64,000 bases of DNA, taken from contig NZ_SRPJ01000002.1 in the NCBI RefSeq assembly GCF_004785665.1, positions 1-64,000 on the forward strand, given 5' to 3'. This stretch comes from Staphylococcus pragensis. GTDB lineage: Bacteria > Bacillota > Bacilli > Staphylococcales > Staphylococcaceae. Shown here in pieces: positions 55,241-63,228 of the stretch; within the stretch, counting starts at the first letter, position 1, and each line of letters starts with the position of its first letter. The notes under the pieces were generated by a model that did not search any database, was not told the DNA's origin, and saw only the letters and a list, made by a program, of their open reading frames with translations. The position numbers were made by a program, and so were the translations under genes.

Positions 55241-56728
55241 ATGAAAGAAGTTGTGTTAGGTATAGATTTAGGTACAAGTGCAGTAAAAATTATTGCAGTG
55301 ACTCGACAAGGAGAGGTGGTTGCATCAACAAGTGAACCACTTACATTGATTCAAACGCGTCCAGGGTACAGTGAACAGGACCCTAATGAATGGTTTGAAG
55401 CGGTTAAACAAGGTATTAAGCACCTCAATGAAGCATCAAAAATGTCAGATTATGTGGTGAAAGGTATTTCATTCTCAGGCCAAATGCATGGGCTAGTCGC
55501 ACTGGATGCCAATCATGCGCCAGTACGCCATGCTATATTGTGGAATGATACACGTAACTCTGAACAATGTCGACAAATCAAAGAAGTCTACGGAGAACGT
55601 TTAAACGGTAATCCTATTCTTGAAGGCTTCACTTTGCCTAAAATGTTATGGGTGAAACAACACGAACCTGATATTTGGAAGCAAGTAGATGTCTTTGTAT
55701 TACCGAAAGATTATGTGCGCTATTGTTTAACTGGCCAAGTGCACATGGAATATTCAGATGCAGCAAGCACATCACTACTTAGTCCGCAAACGCATGATTG
55801 GACACGCGACGTTGGAGATCATTTCGGTCTTGGGGACATTTATCCTCCTTTAGTACGTTCAACAGGCTATGTTGGAGATGTGCGTACTGAGTTAGCGCAA
55901 GAGCTTGGTTTCACTGAACAAGTGAAAGTCTTTGCAGGCGGGGGAGATAATGCATGTGGTGCTATCGGTGCTGGTATTATTAATGATAACGATACACTAT
56001 GCAGTATTGGAACTTCTGGTGTCGTTCTTAATGTTGAAAAAGATAGCTACACCGAATATCGTAATAATATTCATTTCTTCGACCATAGTGTGCCTCAAAC
56101 TTTTTATGCGATGGGTGTAACGTTAGCAGCAGGTTATAGCCTTAGTTGGTTGAAGAAGACATTCTTCGAAGATGAGTCATTCGATGATATTGTGGCACAA
56201 GCGAGCACTTCATCTGTTGGGGCGAACCGTCTCTTATTTGCTCCTTACTTAGCTGGAGAGCGTACACCTCATGGCGATGCATTTATTCGTGGCAGTTTCA
56301 TTGGAATTAGTGGTAGCCACACAAAAGCTGACTTTGCGCGTGCCGTACTTGAAGGTATTACGTATTCATTATATGACTCTATTCAGTTGATACGAGAAGC
56401 GGGTAAAGAAATTACACACGTAACCTCTATTGGTGGCGGCGCGAAGAGTGCATTTTGGTTACAAATGCAGGCTGATATATTTAATGCTACTATTCGAAAA
56501 TTAAAACATGAAGAAGGACCGAGCATGGGAGCTGCAATGATTGCAGCATACGGTTTAGAGTGGTTTAACTCATTTGATGAATGTGTCGAACAATTTATCG
56601 ATATCGAGCGTACCTTCGAACCAAACGAAGAACGTCACCGTCAATACGAAGCATATTATCAAATCTACCAACAAATTTATCAACAAACGCATCAATTAAC
56701 AGAAGACTTATTAAAAATTGAAGAATAA
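55241..56728 (+). CDS. xylB: Xylulokinase-like FGGY carbohydrate kinase
   Basis: A 495-residue FGGY kinase, best read as xylulokinase (D-xylulose to xylulose 5-phosphate). It has the N-terminal phosphate motif GIDLGTSAVKIIAV, SFSGQMHGLVALD, WNDTRN, GGGDNACGAIGAG and SIGTSGVVLNV, with GGGAKSAFWLQMQAD as the ATP site. ATG 55241 follows AAAGGGTGGG. There is no xylose isomerase (xylA), regulator or transporter next to it, so it is an orphan. The C-terminus has a Gln/Tyr repeat (YQIYQQIYQQ). A related pentulose or gluconate specificity cannot be excluded. Confidence 0.8.
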   Translation: MKEVVLGIDLGTSAVKIIAVTRQGEVVASTSEPLTLIQTRPGYSEQDPNEWFEAVKQGIKHLNEASKMSDYVVKGISFSGQMHGLVALDANHAPVRHAILWNDTRNSEQCRQIKEVYGERLNGNPILEGFTLPKMLWVKQHEPDIWKQVDVFVLPKDYVRYCLTGQVHMEYSDAASTSLLSPQTHDWTRDVGDHFGLGDIYPPLVRSTGYVGDVRTELAQELGFTEQVKVFAGGGDNACGAIGAGIINDNDTLCSIGTSGVVLNVEKDSYTEYRNNIHFFDHSVPQTFYAMGVTLAAGYSLSWLKKTFFEDESFDDIVAQASTSSVGANRLLFAPYLAGERTPHGDAFIRGSFIGISGSHTKADFARAVLEGITYSLYDSIQLIREAGKEITHVTSIGGGAKSAFWLQMQADIFNATIRKLKHEEGPSMGAAMIAAYGLEWFNSFDECVEQFIDIERTFEPNEERHRQYEAYYQIYQQIYQQTHQLTEDLLKIEE

Positions 56729-56744
56729 AATCTAAATTAATATC

Positions 56745-56787
56745 AAAAGAGAAACGAGCTTGATGATAAAGTTCGTTTCTCTTTTTT
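56745..56787 (+). terminator. Terminator after xylB
   Basis: A 17-bp stem with one mismatch (56745-56761 with 56769-56785) followed by TT. The 56788-57022 stretch then holds only AT-rich DNA and the next promoter. Confidence 0.8.
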
Positions 56788-57022
56788 GATACTTGAAAGT
56801 CCGCTATTCAAAATATTAAATTTAGAATGATTTTATCTACAGAAAATAAATATTTGTAAAATAAATTTTTGAGGCAAATGGATAGGAATAATTTATAAAT
56901 AAAAATTTCTATTTTAAACGGAATTATATTGACAAAAATATAAAATAAGCGTTTAATATCACTATAAAATATAATCCTTTAAGACATCATGAATATGTTC
57001 CAACTACGAAAGGATGAATGAT

Positions 57023-58057
57023 ATGTTAATCAATAAGCAAGAACTTTATGAAAGTGTTTGGCGTAATCATTTAAGAACGTTTGCCTACATTAATGAATTA
57101 GATTATGAGGCATTACAGACAACCTTACACAAGCATGGCATTCCACTACCAAACAATGACCAATTAGAACAACACATTTTATCTCCTACGCAGAAATTAT
57201 TTTCATTAGATGATCCTTCCTTACTCGTTTCTTTGAAAGAAGAACCACCACTTAATCACACACTCGACGATTTATACTTTCTTAATGTGTATCCTCAAAC
57301 AATACATGATCAGATCATTACTTCTTATTATTATCTTCAAAGTATTAACTTAAAATCTAAGACACTGCAAAAACGCAACTTTTCATTTACAGATTCCCAA
57401 ATTAAACCACTTCTAGCAAATTTAAATATCAGTGCGTCATTGTATTCAAATTATCTTCTTTTATTTAAAATACTTTGTACACATCTTCAAAAAGCAAAAT
57501 TTAAAATAAAGATTAAAAATGATATTTTATATTGTGAATTAGAAGATTATAAAATAGAGCTTTCGTTAAGTACATTAACTTCGACACATAATAATGAAAG
57601 TGTATTAGAAGCACATCTTAGCGCTTACTGTAAATATGCCCCTACAATAGAAATAGGTAAATCTTTAAATCATCAATCTTCTAAACAATCCTTTTTATTA
57701 GAATTATTCCTCATCATACTTAAATTTCCTGAAAGTTTAATTTTAGAAGAGTACCGCCTAACTAAACATAATTTATTGCTTTCTCAAAACTTAAAGTCAT
57801 GCGTCAATCTATATCCCAAACAACCTCTGTTTAATTTCGATACCTTTAAACAACTTATTATTTCCTATAAACGAGACAATGTACAACATTCTTTCTTAGA
57901 GTGGTTGCAAACGACTCACTCACTTAATTTAATTCCTCGAGATACTGCATTTCAATTATATAATCAACTTTTCAATAAAAATTATAAACCGACAGAATTT
58001 ATAACTAAGCGTCAATATCATGAATTAATTGAAATACTGGTGGGAGCTTCGTCATAA
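57023..58057 (+). CDS. Protein of unknown function with possible divergent HTH-like N-domain
   Basis: A 344-residue protein, intact, with no signal peptide or clear membrane segment. Residues 1-45 (NKQELYESVW, then ALQTTLHKHGIPLPN) resemble the start of a domain found in uncharacterised proteins, pattern L-Y-E-x-V-W ... K-x-x-I-P-x-P, which looks like a helix-turn-helix. The centre (about 110-300) alternates hydrophobic and basic segments with a Lys-rich stretch (KAKFKIKIKND). ATG 57023 is used because AAAGGATGA lies upstream; the ATG at 57014 abuts that site. AT-rich codon use and lack of partner genes hint at later acquisition. I cannot name a function. Confidence 0.6.
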   Translation: MLINKQELYESVWRNHLRTFAYINELDYEALQTTLHKHGIPLPNNDQLEQHILSPTQKLFSLDDPSLLVSLKEEPPLNHTLDDLYFLNVYPQTIHDQIITSYYYLQSINLKSKTLQKRNFSFTDSQIKPLLANLNISASLYSNYLLLFKILCTHLQKAKFKIKIKNDILYCELEDYKIELSLSTLTSTHNNESVLEAHLSAYCKYAPTIEIGKSLNHQSSKQSFLLELFLIILKFPESLILEEYRLTKHNLLLSQNLKSCVNLYPKQPLFNFDTFKQLIISYKRDNVQHSFLEWLQTTHSLNLIPRDTAFQLYNQLFNKNYKPTEFITKRQYHELIEILVGASS

Positions 58058-58153
58058 ATCTATATTATCTCATTAGACCACCTCCATAGTTTTTCTATTA
58101 CAAAACGAGTTAAATAAAGAGTGAATTAAATTAATAAGTAATTGGTAAAATTT

Positions 58154-58292
58154 GGTATAATGTAATAACACTTATGTGAGACCATTCATTTAAGTTAAAA
58201 TATTTATATTAAAAAAACGAAATGATTAAAAATGTAGCAAGTGTGTAAAACTAAAATCTTAAAAGATTTTAGTTTCTCGCTTGCTATTTTTA
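58154..58292 (+). ncRNA. Possible small RNA with own promoter and strong terminator
   Basis: An extended -10 (TGG-TATAAT, 58153-58161) lies 75 bases before a long hairpin at 58235-58286: TAGCAAG (58235-58241) with CTTGCTA (58280-58286) and AAACTAAAATCTT (58248-58260) with its complement (58263-58275), then TTTTTAT. No reading frame fits. Predicted transcript about 58168-58292. The hairpin could instead terminate the gene ending at 58057. Confidence 0.4.
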
Positions 58293-58510
58293 TGTGAGCA
58301 AAATAATAGTATCTAATCTAAAATGACGTTACGGTGTAGGTGTAAATGACTCAAAGATAACTACATAATTTTTGCATTGTTACAAATATTTTGGGATTGG
58401 GATAAGTAGTTTACAAAGTTACTTTTTACAGTGTAAAATGTTAATAATTAATCATTTGTTAACAATTTTTAGCAAAATTAAAATATTTTATTCCTCAAAA
58501 AGTTTCTAAA

Positions 58511-58526
58511 TGTGATTTATTTCACA
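58511..58526. promoter_or_regulatory. Crp/Fnr- or Rex-type palindrome
   Basis: TGTGA-N6-TCACA matches the ArcR (Crp/Fnr) site pattern of staphylococci exactly. It also differs by only two bases from the 18-bp Rex consensus. It lies about 100 bases before the serine dehydratase operon. Redox or anaerobic control is likely, but which regulator binds is open. Confidence 0.5.
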
Positions 58527-58556
58527 ATTTAGTCTTATTTAACTCTTTAGATGTAT

Positions 58557-58571
58557 TGAAATCGTTTTCCA
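58557..58571 (+). promoter_or_regulatory. CcpA cre-like site before the sda operon
   Basis: TGAAATCGTTTTCC matches the CcpA consensus except the last base and sits in the probable promoter region of the operon beginning at 58624. Carbon-source repression of serine catabolism is expected. Confidence 0.6.
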
Positions 58572-58623
58572 ATGGGTGTACCATAATCATGGTTAACAAA
58601 TAAATAGAAAGAGGTTTTGGGGA

Positions 58624-59670
58624 ATGAATATTATTTTAGGAGTGGGCACCCTTGTATTAGTGCTTATCGTTATGACGCTATTCTTAAACTTTGCGCCATA
58701 TGGTAAACAAGGACTACAAGCATTATCAGGGGCTGCTTGTGCAACGTTTTTACCACAAGCGTTCTTAAGTTACGCTATTGGTGGCGTATTTCATATCCAA
58801 TTTTTTCAAACAATTGGTGATTTAGTAGGAAGTTTAGCGGGAGTAGCAGTTGGGATTTTAACATGTATAAATCTTGGCGTTTCACCTGTATTTGCTGTTA
58901 TTGTAGGGTTAGTACTATATGATTTCAAATTATTACCAGCTTTCATTGCAGCTTACTTAATTGCATTCGGAATTAAATTTATCGAGAAGAAAGTTCCGGA
59001 AGGTTTAGATTTAATCGTTGTTATTTTATTAGCACCAGCGATTGCATTCGGATTAGCGAAAGTGATTAGCCCAGGAGTTATGGCTGTATTACATCAAATT
59101 GGTGGCGCAATTACTTCTGTAGGTGCTAGTCATCCATATGCATTAGCCGTTATTTTAGGACTAGTAATTCCAGTAACAGGTATGACACCATTAAGTTCAA
59201 TGGTATTAACAAGCTTGTTAGGACTAACTGGAATTCCAATGGCGATTGGTGCATTAACATGTACTGGTTCTTCATTCGTAAACGCTGTATTATTTAGCAG
59301 ACTTAACATTGGTGGTAGTAAATCAAAAGCATTTGCTGTCTTCATTGAACCATTAACACAAATCGATTTAATTGCTAAATATCCTTTACAATTATACGGA
59401 ACAAATGCCATCATCGGTGTGGTAAATGCATGTATCGTAACATTTAGTGGACTAGTAATAAATGTTAAAGGTATGGCAACACCAATCGCAGGTGCAATCG
59501 TATTATTCGGCTTTAATAATGCGACTAAATCAATTCTTACAATTATTGCAGTTGCAATCACAAGTGTGATTTTAGCATTTGTTTTCAGTACGTTAATCAA
59601 AAAATTCAATTTAATGAATATGAGTATGAAATTGCCTAGTAAACAGAAACAACCTAAGGAGAGTGTTTAA
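58624..59670 (+). CDS. PTS EIIC-like membrane protein of the serine dehydratase operon
   Basis: A 348-residue membrane protein with about nine or ten hydrophobic segments (LSYAIGGVF, ASHPYALAVILG, then the ITGMTPLSS region). It resembles the gene at 8190-9245 and shares the EIIC-like family, so the two are paralogues. It is followed after 2 bases by sdaAB and sdaAA, so it probably serves serine catabolism, perhaps as a serine importer or sensor. GAAAGAGGTTTTGGGGA precedes ATG 58624. Confidence 0.75.
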   Translation: MNIILGVGTLVLVLIVMTLFLNFAPYGKQGLQALSGAACATFLPQAFLSYAIGGVFHIQFFQTIGDLVGSLAGVAVGILTCINLGVSPVFAVIVGLVLYDFKLLPAFIAAYLIAFGIKFIEKKVPEGLDLIVVILLAPAIAFGLAKVISPGVMAVLHQIGGAITSVGASHPYALAVILGLVIPVTGMTPLSSMVLTSLLGLTGIPMAIGALTCTGSSFVNAVLFSRLNIGGSKSKAFAVFIEPLTQIDLIAKYPLQLYGTNAIIGVVNACIVTFSGLVINVKGMATPIAGAIVLFGFNNATKSILTIIAVAITSVILAFVFSTLIKKFNLMNMSMKLPSKQKQPKESV

Positions 59671-59672
59671 TA

Positions 59673-60359
59673 ATGGCTACTAAAAAAAGCTACGATTATC
59701 AAAGTGCATTTGATATCATCGGCCCTGTCATGATGGGACCTTCAAGTTCTCATACAGCAGGCGCTGTTAAAATTGGAAATGCTGCCTATTCAGTATTAGG
59801 CAATATGCAACCTGAAAAATTAACAATTCACTATTACGAATCTTTCGCAAAAACACACCAAGGTCACGGTACTGACTTAGCAGTAATCGGTGGCTCAATG
59901 GGTTATAGTACATTTGACAGTCGTATCAAAGACTCTATAACAATTGCAAAAGATCAAAATATTGATATTGATATTATAGAAGAAGACGGCCCAAGCATTG
60001 GTGAGCACCCTAACTGTGCTTACTTAATCGCAGAAGCTAATGGTCGCCATATTGAAGTGATCGGCAACTCAATTGGTGGCGGTACAATTAAATTAAAAAG
60101 AATTAGTGTTGAAGGACTAGAAGTTAACTTTAACCATGGTTTACCTATCTTAGAAATGGACGGCAAAATTGGCAAATCAGAAGTCAATCATTTCTTAAAT
60201 GATATTAGTGAACTTGGTGCATCTATTGATGAGGAAATGATCGAAACGGGCAAAGATCATAGTTTAGCGGTATTACCATTAACTAAAGCATTACCTGAAT
60301 CAACGTTAAATCAAATTAAAGAAAAATATAGTCACTTAAACATATCCTATATAAAATAG
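59673..60359 (+). CDS. sdaAB: L-serine dehydratase beta subunit
   Basis: The beta subunit of the iron-sulfur L-serine dehydratase, which deaminates serine to pyruvate and ammonia. The 228-residue protein has GPVMMGPSSSHTAGAVKIGN at about residues 15-34, the family signature (it contributes to the active site), and a C-terminal ACT-like region (about 150-228). It is in the EIIC-like-sdaAB-sdaAA operon; AAGGAGAGTG precedes ATG 59673. Two-subunit form typical of Firmicutes. Confidence 0.95.
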   Translation: MATKKSYDYQSAFDIIGPVMMGPSSSHTAGAVKIGNAAYSVLGNMQPEKLTIHYYESFAKTHQGHGTDLAVIGGSMGYSTFDSRIKDSITIAKDQNIDIDIIEEDGPSIGEHPNCAYLIAEANGRHIEVIGNSIGGGTIKLKRISVEGLEVNFNHGLPILEMDGKIGKSEVNHFLNDISELGASIDEEMIETGKDHSLAVLPLTKALPESTLNQIKEKYSHLNISYIK

Positions 60360-60372
60360 AGGGGGATTAAAG

Positions 60373-61269
60373 ATGTTTGATTCAATTAGAGAAACTATAG
60401 ACTACGCAGTTGAAAACAAAATGTCTTTCGCGGATATTATGATTAAAGAAGAGATGGAGCTTTCTGGTAAATCTCGCGAAGAAGTTAGAGAAACAATGAA
60501 ACAAAACCTAGAAGTTATGCGTGACGCCGTGAAAAAAGGGACAACAGGCGACGGTGTTGAAAGTGTAACAGGTTATACAGGTCACGATGCGGCAAAAATT
60601 CGTGACTATAATGAAAATAACCATGCCTTATCTGGCTATGAAATGATGGAAGCTGTTAAAGGTGCCGTAGCAACAAACGAAGTTAACGCAGCGATGGGAA
60701 TTATTTGTGCTACACCAACAGCAGGTTCTTCAGGTACTATCCCTGGTGTGTTATTCAAATTAGAAAAAACACATAATTTAACAGAAGACCAAATGATTGA
60801 CTTCCTATTTGTATCATCATTATTCGGTCGTGTTGTAGCAAACAATGCAAGTGTTGCTGGTGCTACAGGAGGTTGCCAAGCGGAAGTTGGTTCTGCATCA
60901 GCAATGGCAGCAGCGGCAGCAGTATCAATCACAGGTGGCGAACCAGAAGCATCAGGTCATGCAATGGCATTAGCTATCAGTAACTTATTAGGTCTTGTTT
61001 GTGACCCAGTTGCTGGATTAGTTGAAATTCCATGTGTAATGCGTAACGCAATTGGTTCTGGTAACGCATTAATCTCAGCTGACTTAGCATTAGCTGGCGT
61101 TGAAAGCAGAATTCCTGTTGACGAAGTGATTGAAGCAATGGATAAAGTAGGTCGTGGCTTACCAGCAGAACTTCGTGAAACTGGACTTGGTGGTCTAGCA
61201 GGCACACCAACAGGCGAAGCAATTAAGAAAAAAATCTTTGCTGCTGAAGAAAATCCAGTTAAAAACTAA
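60373..61269 (+). CDS. sdaAA: L-serine dehydratase alpha subunit
   Basis: The alpha subunit carries the 4Fe-4S cluster that activates serine. The 298-residue protein has cluster cysteines in IICATPTAGSSGTIPG (about residue 115), GATGGCQAEVGSASA (about 164) and LVCDPVAGLVEIPCVMRN (about 212-225). GAGGGGGATTAAAG precedes ATG 60373. It is the last gene of the operon and ends in the terminator at 61293. Pyruvate from serine links to cidC, ddh and LDH products in this window. Confidence 0.95.
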   Translation: MFDSIRETIDYAVENKMSFADIMIKEEMELSGKSREEVRETMKQNLEVMRDAVKKGTTGDGVESVTGYTGHDAAKIRDYNENNHALSGYEMMEAVKGAVATNEVNAAMGIICATPTAGSSGTIPGVLFKLEKTHNLTEDQMIDFLFVSSLFGRVVANNASVAGATGGCQAEVGSASAMAAAAAVSITGGEPEASGHAMALAISNLLGLVCDPVAGLVEIPCVMRNAIGSGNALISADLALAGVESRIPVDEVIEAMDKVGRGLPAELRETGLGGLAGTPTGEAIKKKIFAAEENPVKN

Positions 61270-61292
61270 AGTATAATCAATTCAAATAACTC

Positions 61293-61336
61293 ACCATTCT
61301 CGAATGTGATGAATCCATTCGAGGATGGTTTTTTTA
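61293..61336 (+). terminator. Terminator after the sda operon
   Basis: A 14-bp stem with one mismatch (61293-61306 with 61316-61329) followed by TTTTTT. Confidence 0.85.
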
Positions 61337-61455
61337 TTGTTTTTTGAAAAGGCAGATCCAATATATAAAACTTTAATAATAATTTACAGAAAATTAAAAA
61401 AGTTATTGCAAAATTTCACCTATGTGTATAAAATAACTCCAAAGGGGCTGATGAT

Positions 61456-61701
61456 ATGCTTAGATTAAGTATCATCTTTTTAGTATTCGTCATTAACACA
61501 ACGATTACACATTATTTCACAGTTGAGGGAACTTGGGAGAATCTCTTATTTGAATCAATGTCATTAAGCATGATTTTAGTATTTCTGTTTTATTATGTGA
61601 GTTTTGTTATTGAAGAGAAAAAGAGGAAAAAAATAGAAGAATTAAAAGAAAGATTTTATACATTTCAAAAACAAGTGGAACAAGAACAAGTGGACGAATA
61701 A
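61456..61701 (+). CDS. Small membrane protein with coiled C-terminus
   Basis: An 81-residue protein with two hydrophobic segments (about 4-18 and 33-53) and a charged helical tail (EEKKRKKIEELKERFY, then FQKQVEQEQ), probably a coiled coil. AAAGGGGCTGATGAT precedes ATG 61456. It sits between the sda terminator and a hairpin that starts inside its own final codons. I do not recognise a family. Confidence 0.6.
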   Translation: MLRLSIIFLVFVINTTITHYFTVEGTWENLLFESMSLSMILVFLFYYVSFVIEEKKRKKIEELKERFYTFQKQVEQEQVDE

Positions 61702-61720
61702 TCGTTCACTTGTTTTTTAG
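61685..61720 (+). terminator. Terminator overlapping the stop codon of the small membrane protein
   Basis: AACAAGTGGACGA (61685-61697) pairs with TCGTTCACTTGTT (61702-61714) with one mismatch, followed by TTTT. The stem's left arm lies within the gene's last codons. Confidence 0.7.
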
Positions 61721-61743
61721 TTCTAGAAAATATGTGACATAAA

Positions 61744-62238
61744 CTATTTATCAAATAAGTCATATTGATAAAATGCAAGATCAAGCCAACGCTCAAATTT
61801 ATATCCTACATTTTTAATTGTACCTGCATGAGTAAATCCGAATTTTTCATGCAATTTAATACTACCTTCGTTTGAAGCATCTATTCCTGCCACGATAGTG
61901 CGATAATTTCTTTGTTTGGCATCTTCTATCAAATGACTAAGCAGTTGCGAGGCAATGCCTTTTCCACGATAATCCTTATCAACGTAAATCGAATGTTCAA
62001 TTGAATATAGATATGCTGGCCAATTTCTAAACTGTCCATAGGTTGCAAAGCCAACTACTTTCTCATCTAACTCATAAATAAAGATAGGTTCGTTTGCGAG
62101 TTTCTTAGCTTCAAACCAAGCTTCACGTTCTTTCATTGTCTGTGCGTCATATGTGTAAACCGCTGTAGTATTTAAAATTGCATCATTATAAATGTCTAAT
62201 ATTGCGGATAAATCTTGTCTTTCAGCGTTTCTAATCAA
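61744..62238 (-). CDS. GNAT-family N-acetyltransferase (phosphinothricin-acetyltransferase-like)
   Basis: A 164-residue GNAT acetyltransferase. The acetyl-CoA motif RGKGIASQLLSHLI is at about residues 96-109, with RQDLSAILDIYNDAILNTTA at the start. The overall pattern is that of phosphinothricin or methionine-sulfone acetyltransferases (Bar/Pat/YwnH). Antibiotic-resistance or metabolite-acetylation roles are both possible. TTTTATTGTA and a weak AGGTGG lie before ATG 62238. It is convergent with the small membrane protein gene. Confidence 0.85.
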   Translation of the reverse strand: MIRNAERQDLSAILDIYNDAILNTTAVYTYDAQTMKEREAWFEAKKLANEPIFIYELDEKVVGFATYGQFRNWPAYLYSIEHSIYVDKDYRGKGIASQLLSHLIEDAKQRNYRTIVAGIDASNEGSIKLHEKFGFTHAGTIKNVGYKFERWLDLAFYQYDLFDK

Positions 62239-62403
62239 ATTGCCACCTACTTTAGTATTTTTTCTTATTTTAAAAGGTTGAACCTATACGAGCAAATGTT
62301 TGTAATTAAACCTTACACTCAAATGGTGAAATTAAATTAAAATAGTGATTTAAAAGTGATATACTATGAGCAAAGAACGACTAGCTTAAAGGAGCCCCAC
62401 ATA

Positions 62404-63012
62404 ATGAAAAATTGGACAAGTCATTTAATGACAATTATAGGCGTCATTTTAATTCTAGTGGCAATATATTTATTTGCTAAACCACATATAGATAATTATC
62501 TGCATGAAAAAGATAATGATAATAAAATTGAACAATATGATAATGATGGTAAAAAAGAAGCATCGAAAAAGGAAACACCAACTATTCCTAAAGATAAATC
62601 CAAAATGGCAGGTTACATATCCATTCCAGATGCAGAAATTAAAGAACCAGTCTATCCTGGCCCAGCTACACCAGAACAATTAAATCGTGGTGTAAGTTTC
62701 GCAGAAGAAAATGAAAAATTAGACGATCAAAACATCTCAATAGCTGGACATACCTTTATTGACCGTCCACATTATCAATTTACTAACTTAAAAGCAGCCA
62801 AAAAAGGAAGTAAAGTTTACTTTAAAGTAGGCAATGAAACACGTAAATATAAAATGACTAGCATCCGCGACGTCAACCCAGACGAGGTTAAGGTGTTAGA
62901 TGAACATAAAGGTGAAACAAATCAATTAACCTTAATTACTTGCGACAATTACAATGAACAAACAGGTGTCTGGGAAAAACGCAAAATCTTCGTCGCCAAA
63001 CAAATAAACTAA
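62404..63012 (+). CDS. srtA: Sortase A, class A
   Basis: SrtA cleaves LPXTG surface proteins between Thr and Gly and joins them to lipid II. The 202-residue protein has an N-terminal membrane anchor (about 8-25), the catalytic His in ISIAGHTFIDRPHYQF, the catalytic Cys in TLITCDNYNEQTGVW and the Arg in EKRKIFVAKQ. The beta-6/beta-7 loop contains the calcium-binding EENEKLDDQN. ATG 62404 is chosen since AAGGAG lies about 9 bases upstream; the open frame reaches 62356. It is nearly identical in layout to S. aureus SrtA (206 residues). Confidence 0.96.
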   Translation: MKNWTSHLMTIIGVILILVAIYLFAKPHIDNYLHEKDNDNKIEQYDNDGKKEASKKETPTIPKDKSKMAGYISIPDAEIKEPVYPGPATPEQLNRGVSFAEENEKLDDQNISIAGHTFIDRPHYQFTNLKAAKKGSKVYFKVGNETRKYKMTSIRDVNPDEVKVLDEHKGETNQLTLITCDNYNEQTGVWEKRKIFVAKQIN

Positions 63013-63023
63013 TATTTTAATTT

Positions 63024-63058
63024 CCTCTTACTTTATCAATGAGTAAGAGGATTTTTAT
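63024..63058 (+). terminator. Terminator after srtA
   Basis: A perfect 9-bp stem (63024-63032 with 63042-63050) followed by ATTTTTAT. Confidence 0.75.
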
Positions 63059-63228
63059 TTTCAGTCACTTATTCTTATAAGGATAAATACACCAATAATT
63101 AGTTTTAATCACTGAATTTAATTTCTAAATATGAATATAGTTTCAACCTTATTTACTAAACTTTAATCACAAAAATGGGATAGCTATAATTAATTTAAAT
63201 AAGACGTTAAATTCAAGGGGGAACCTTT

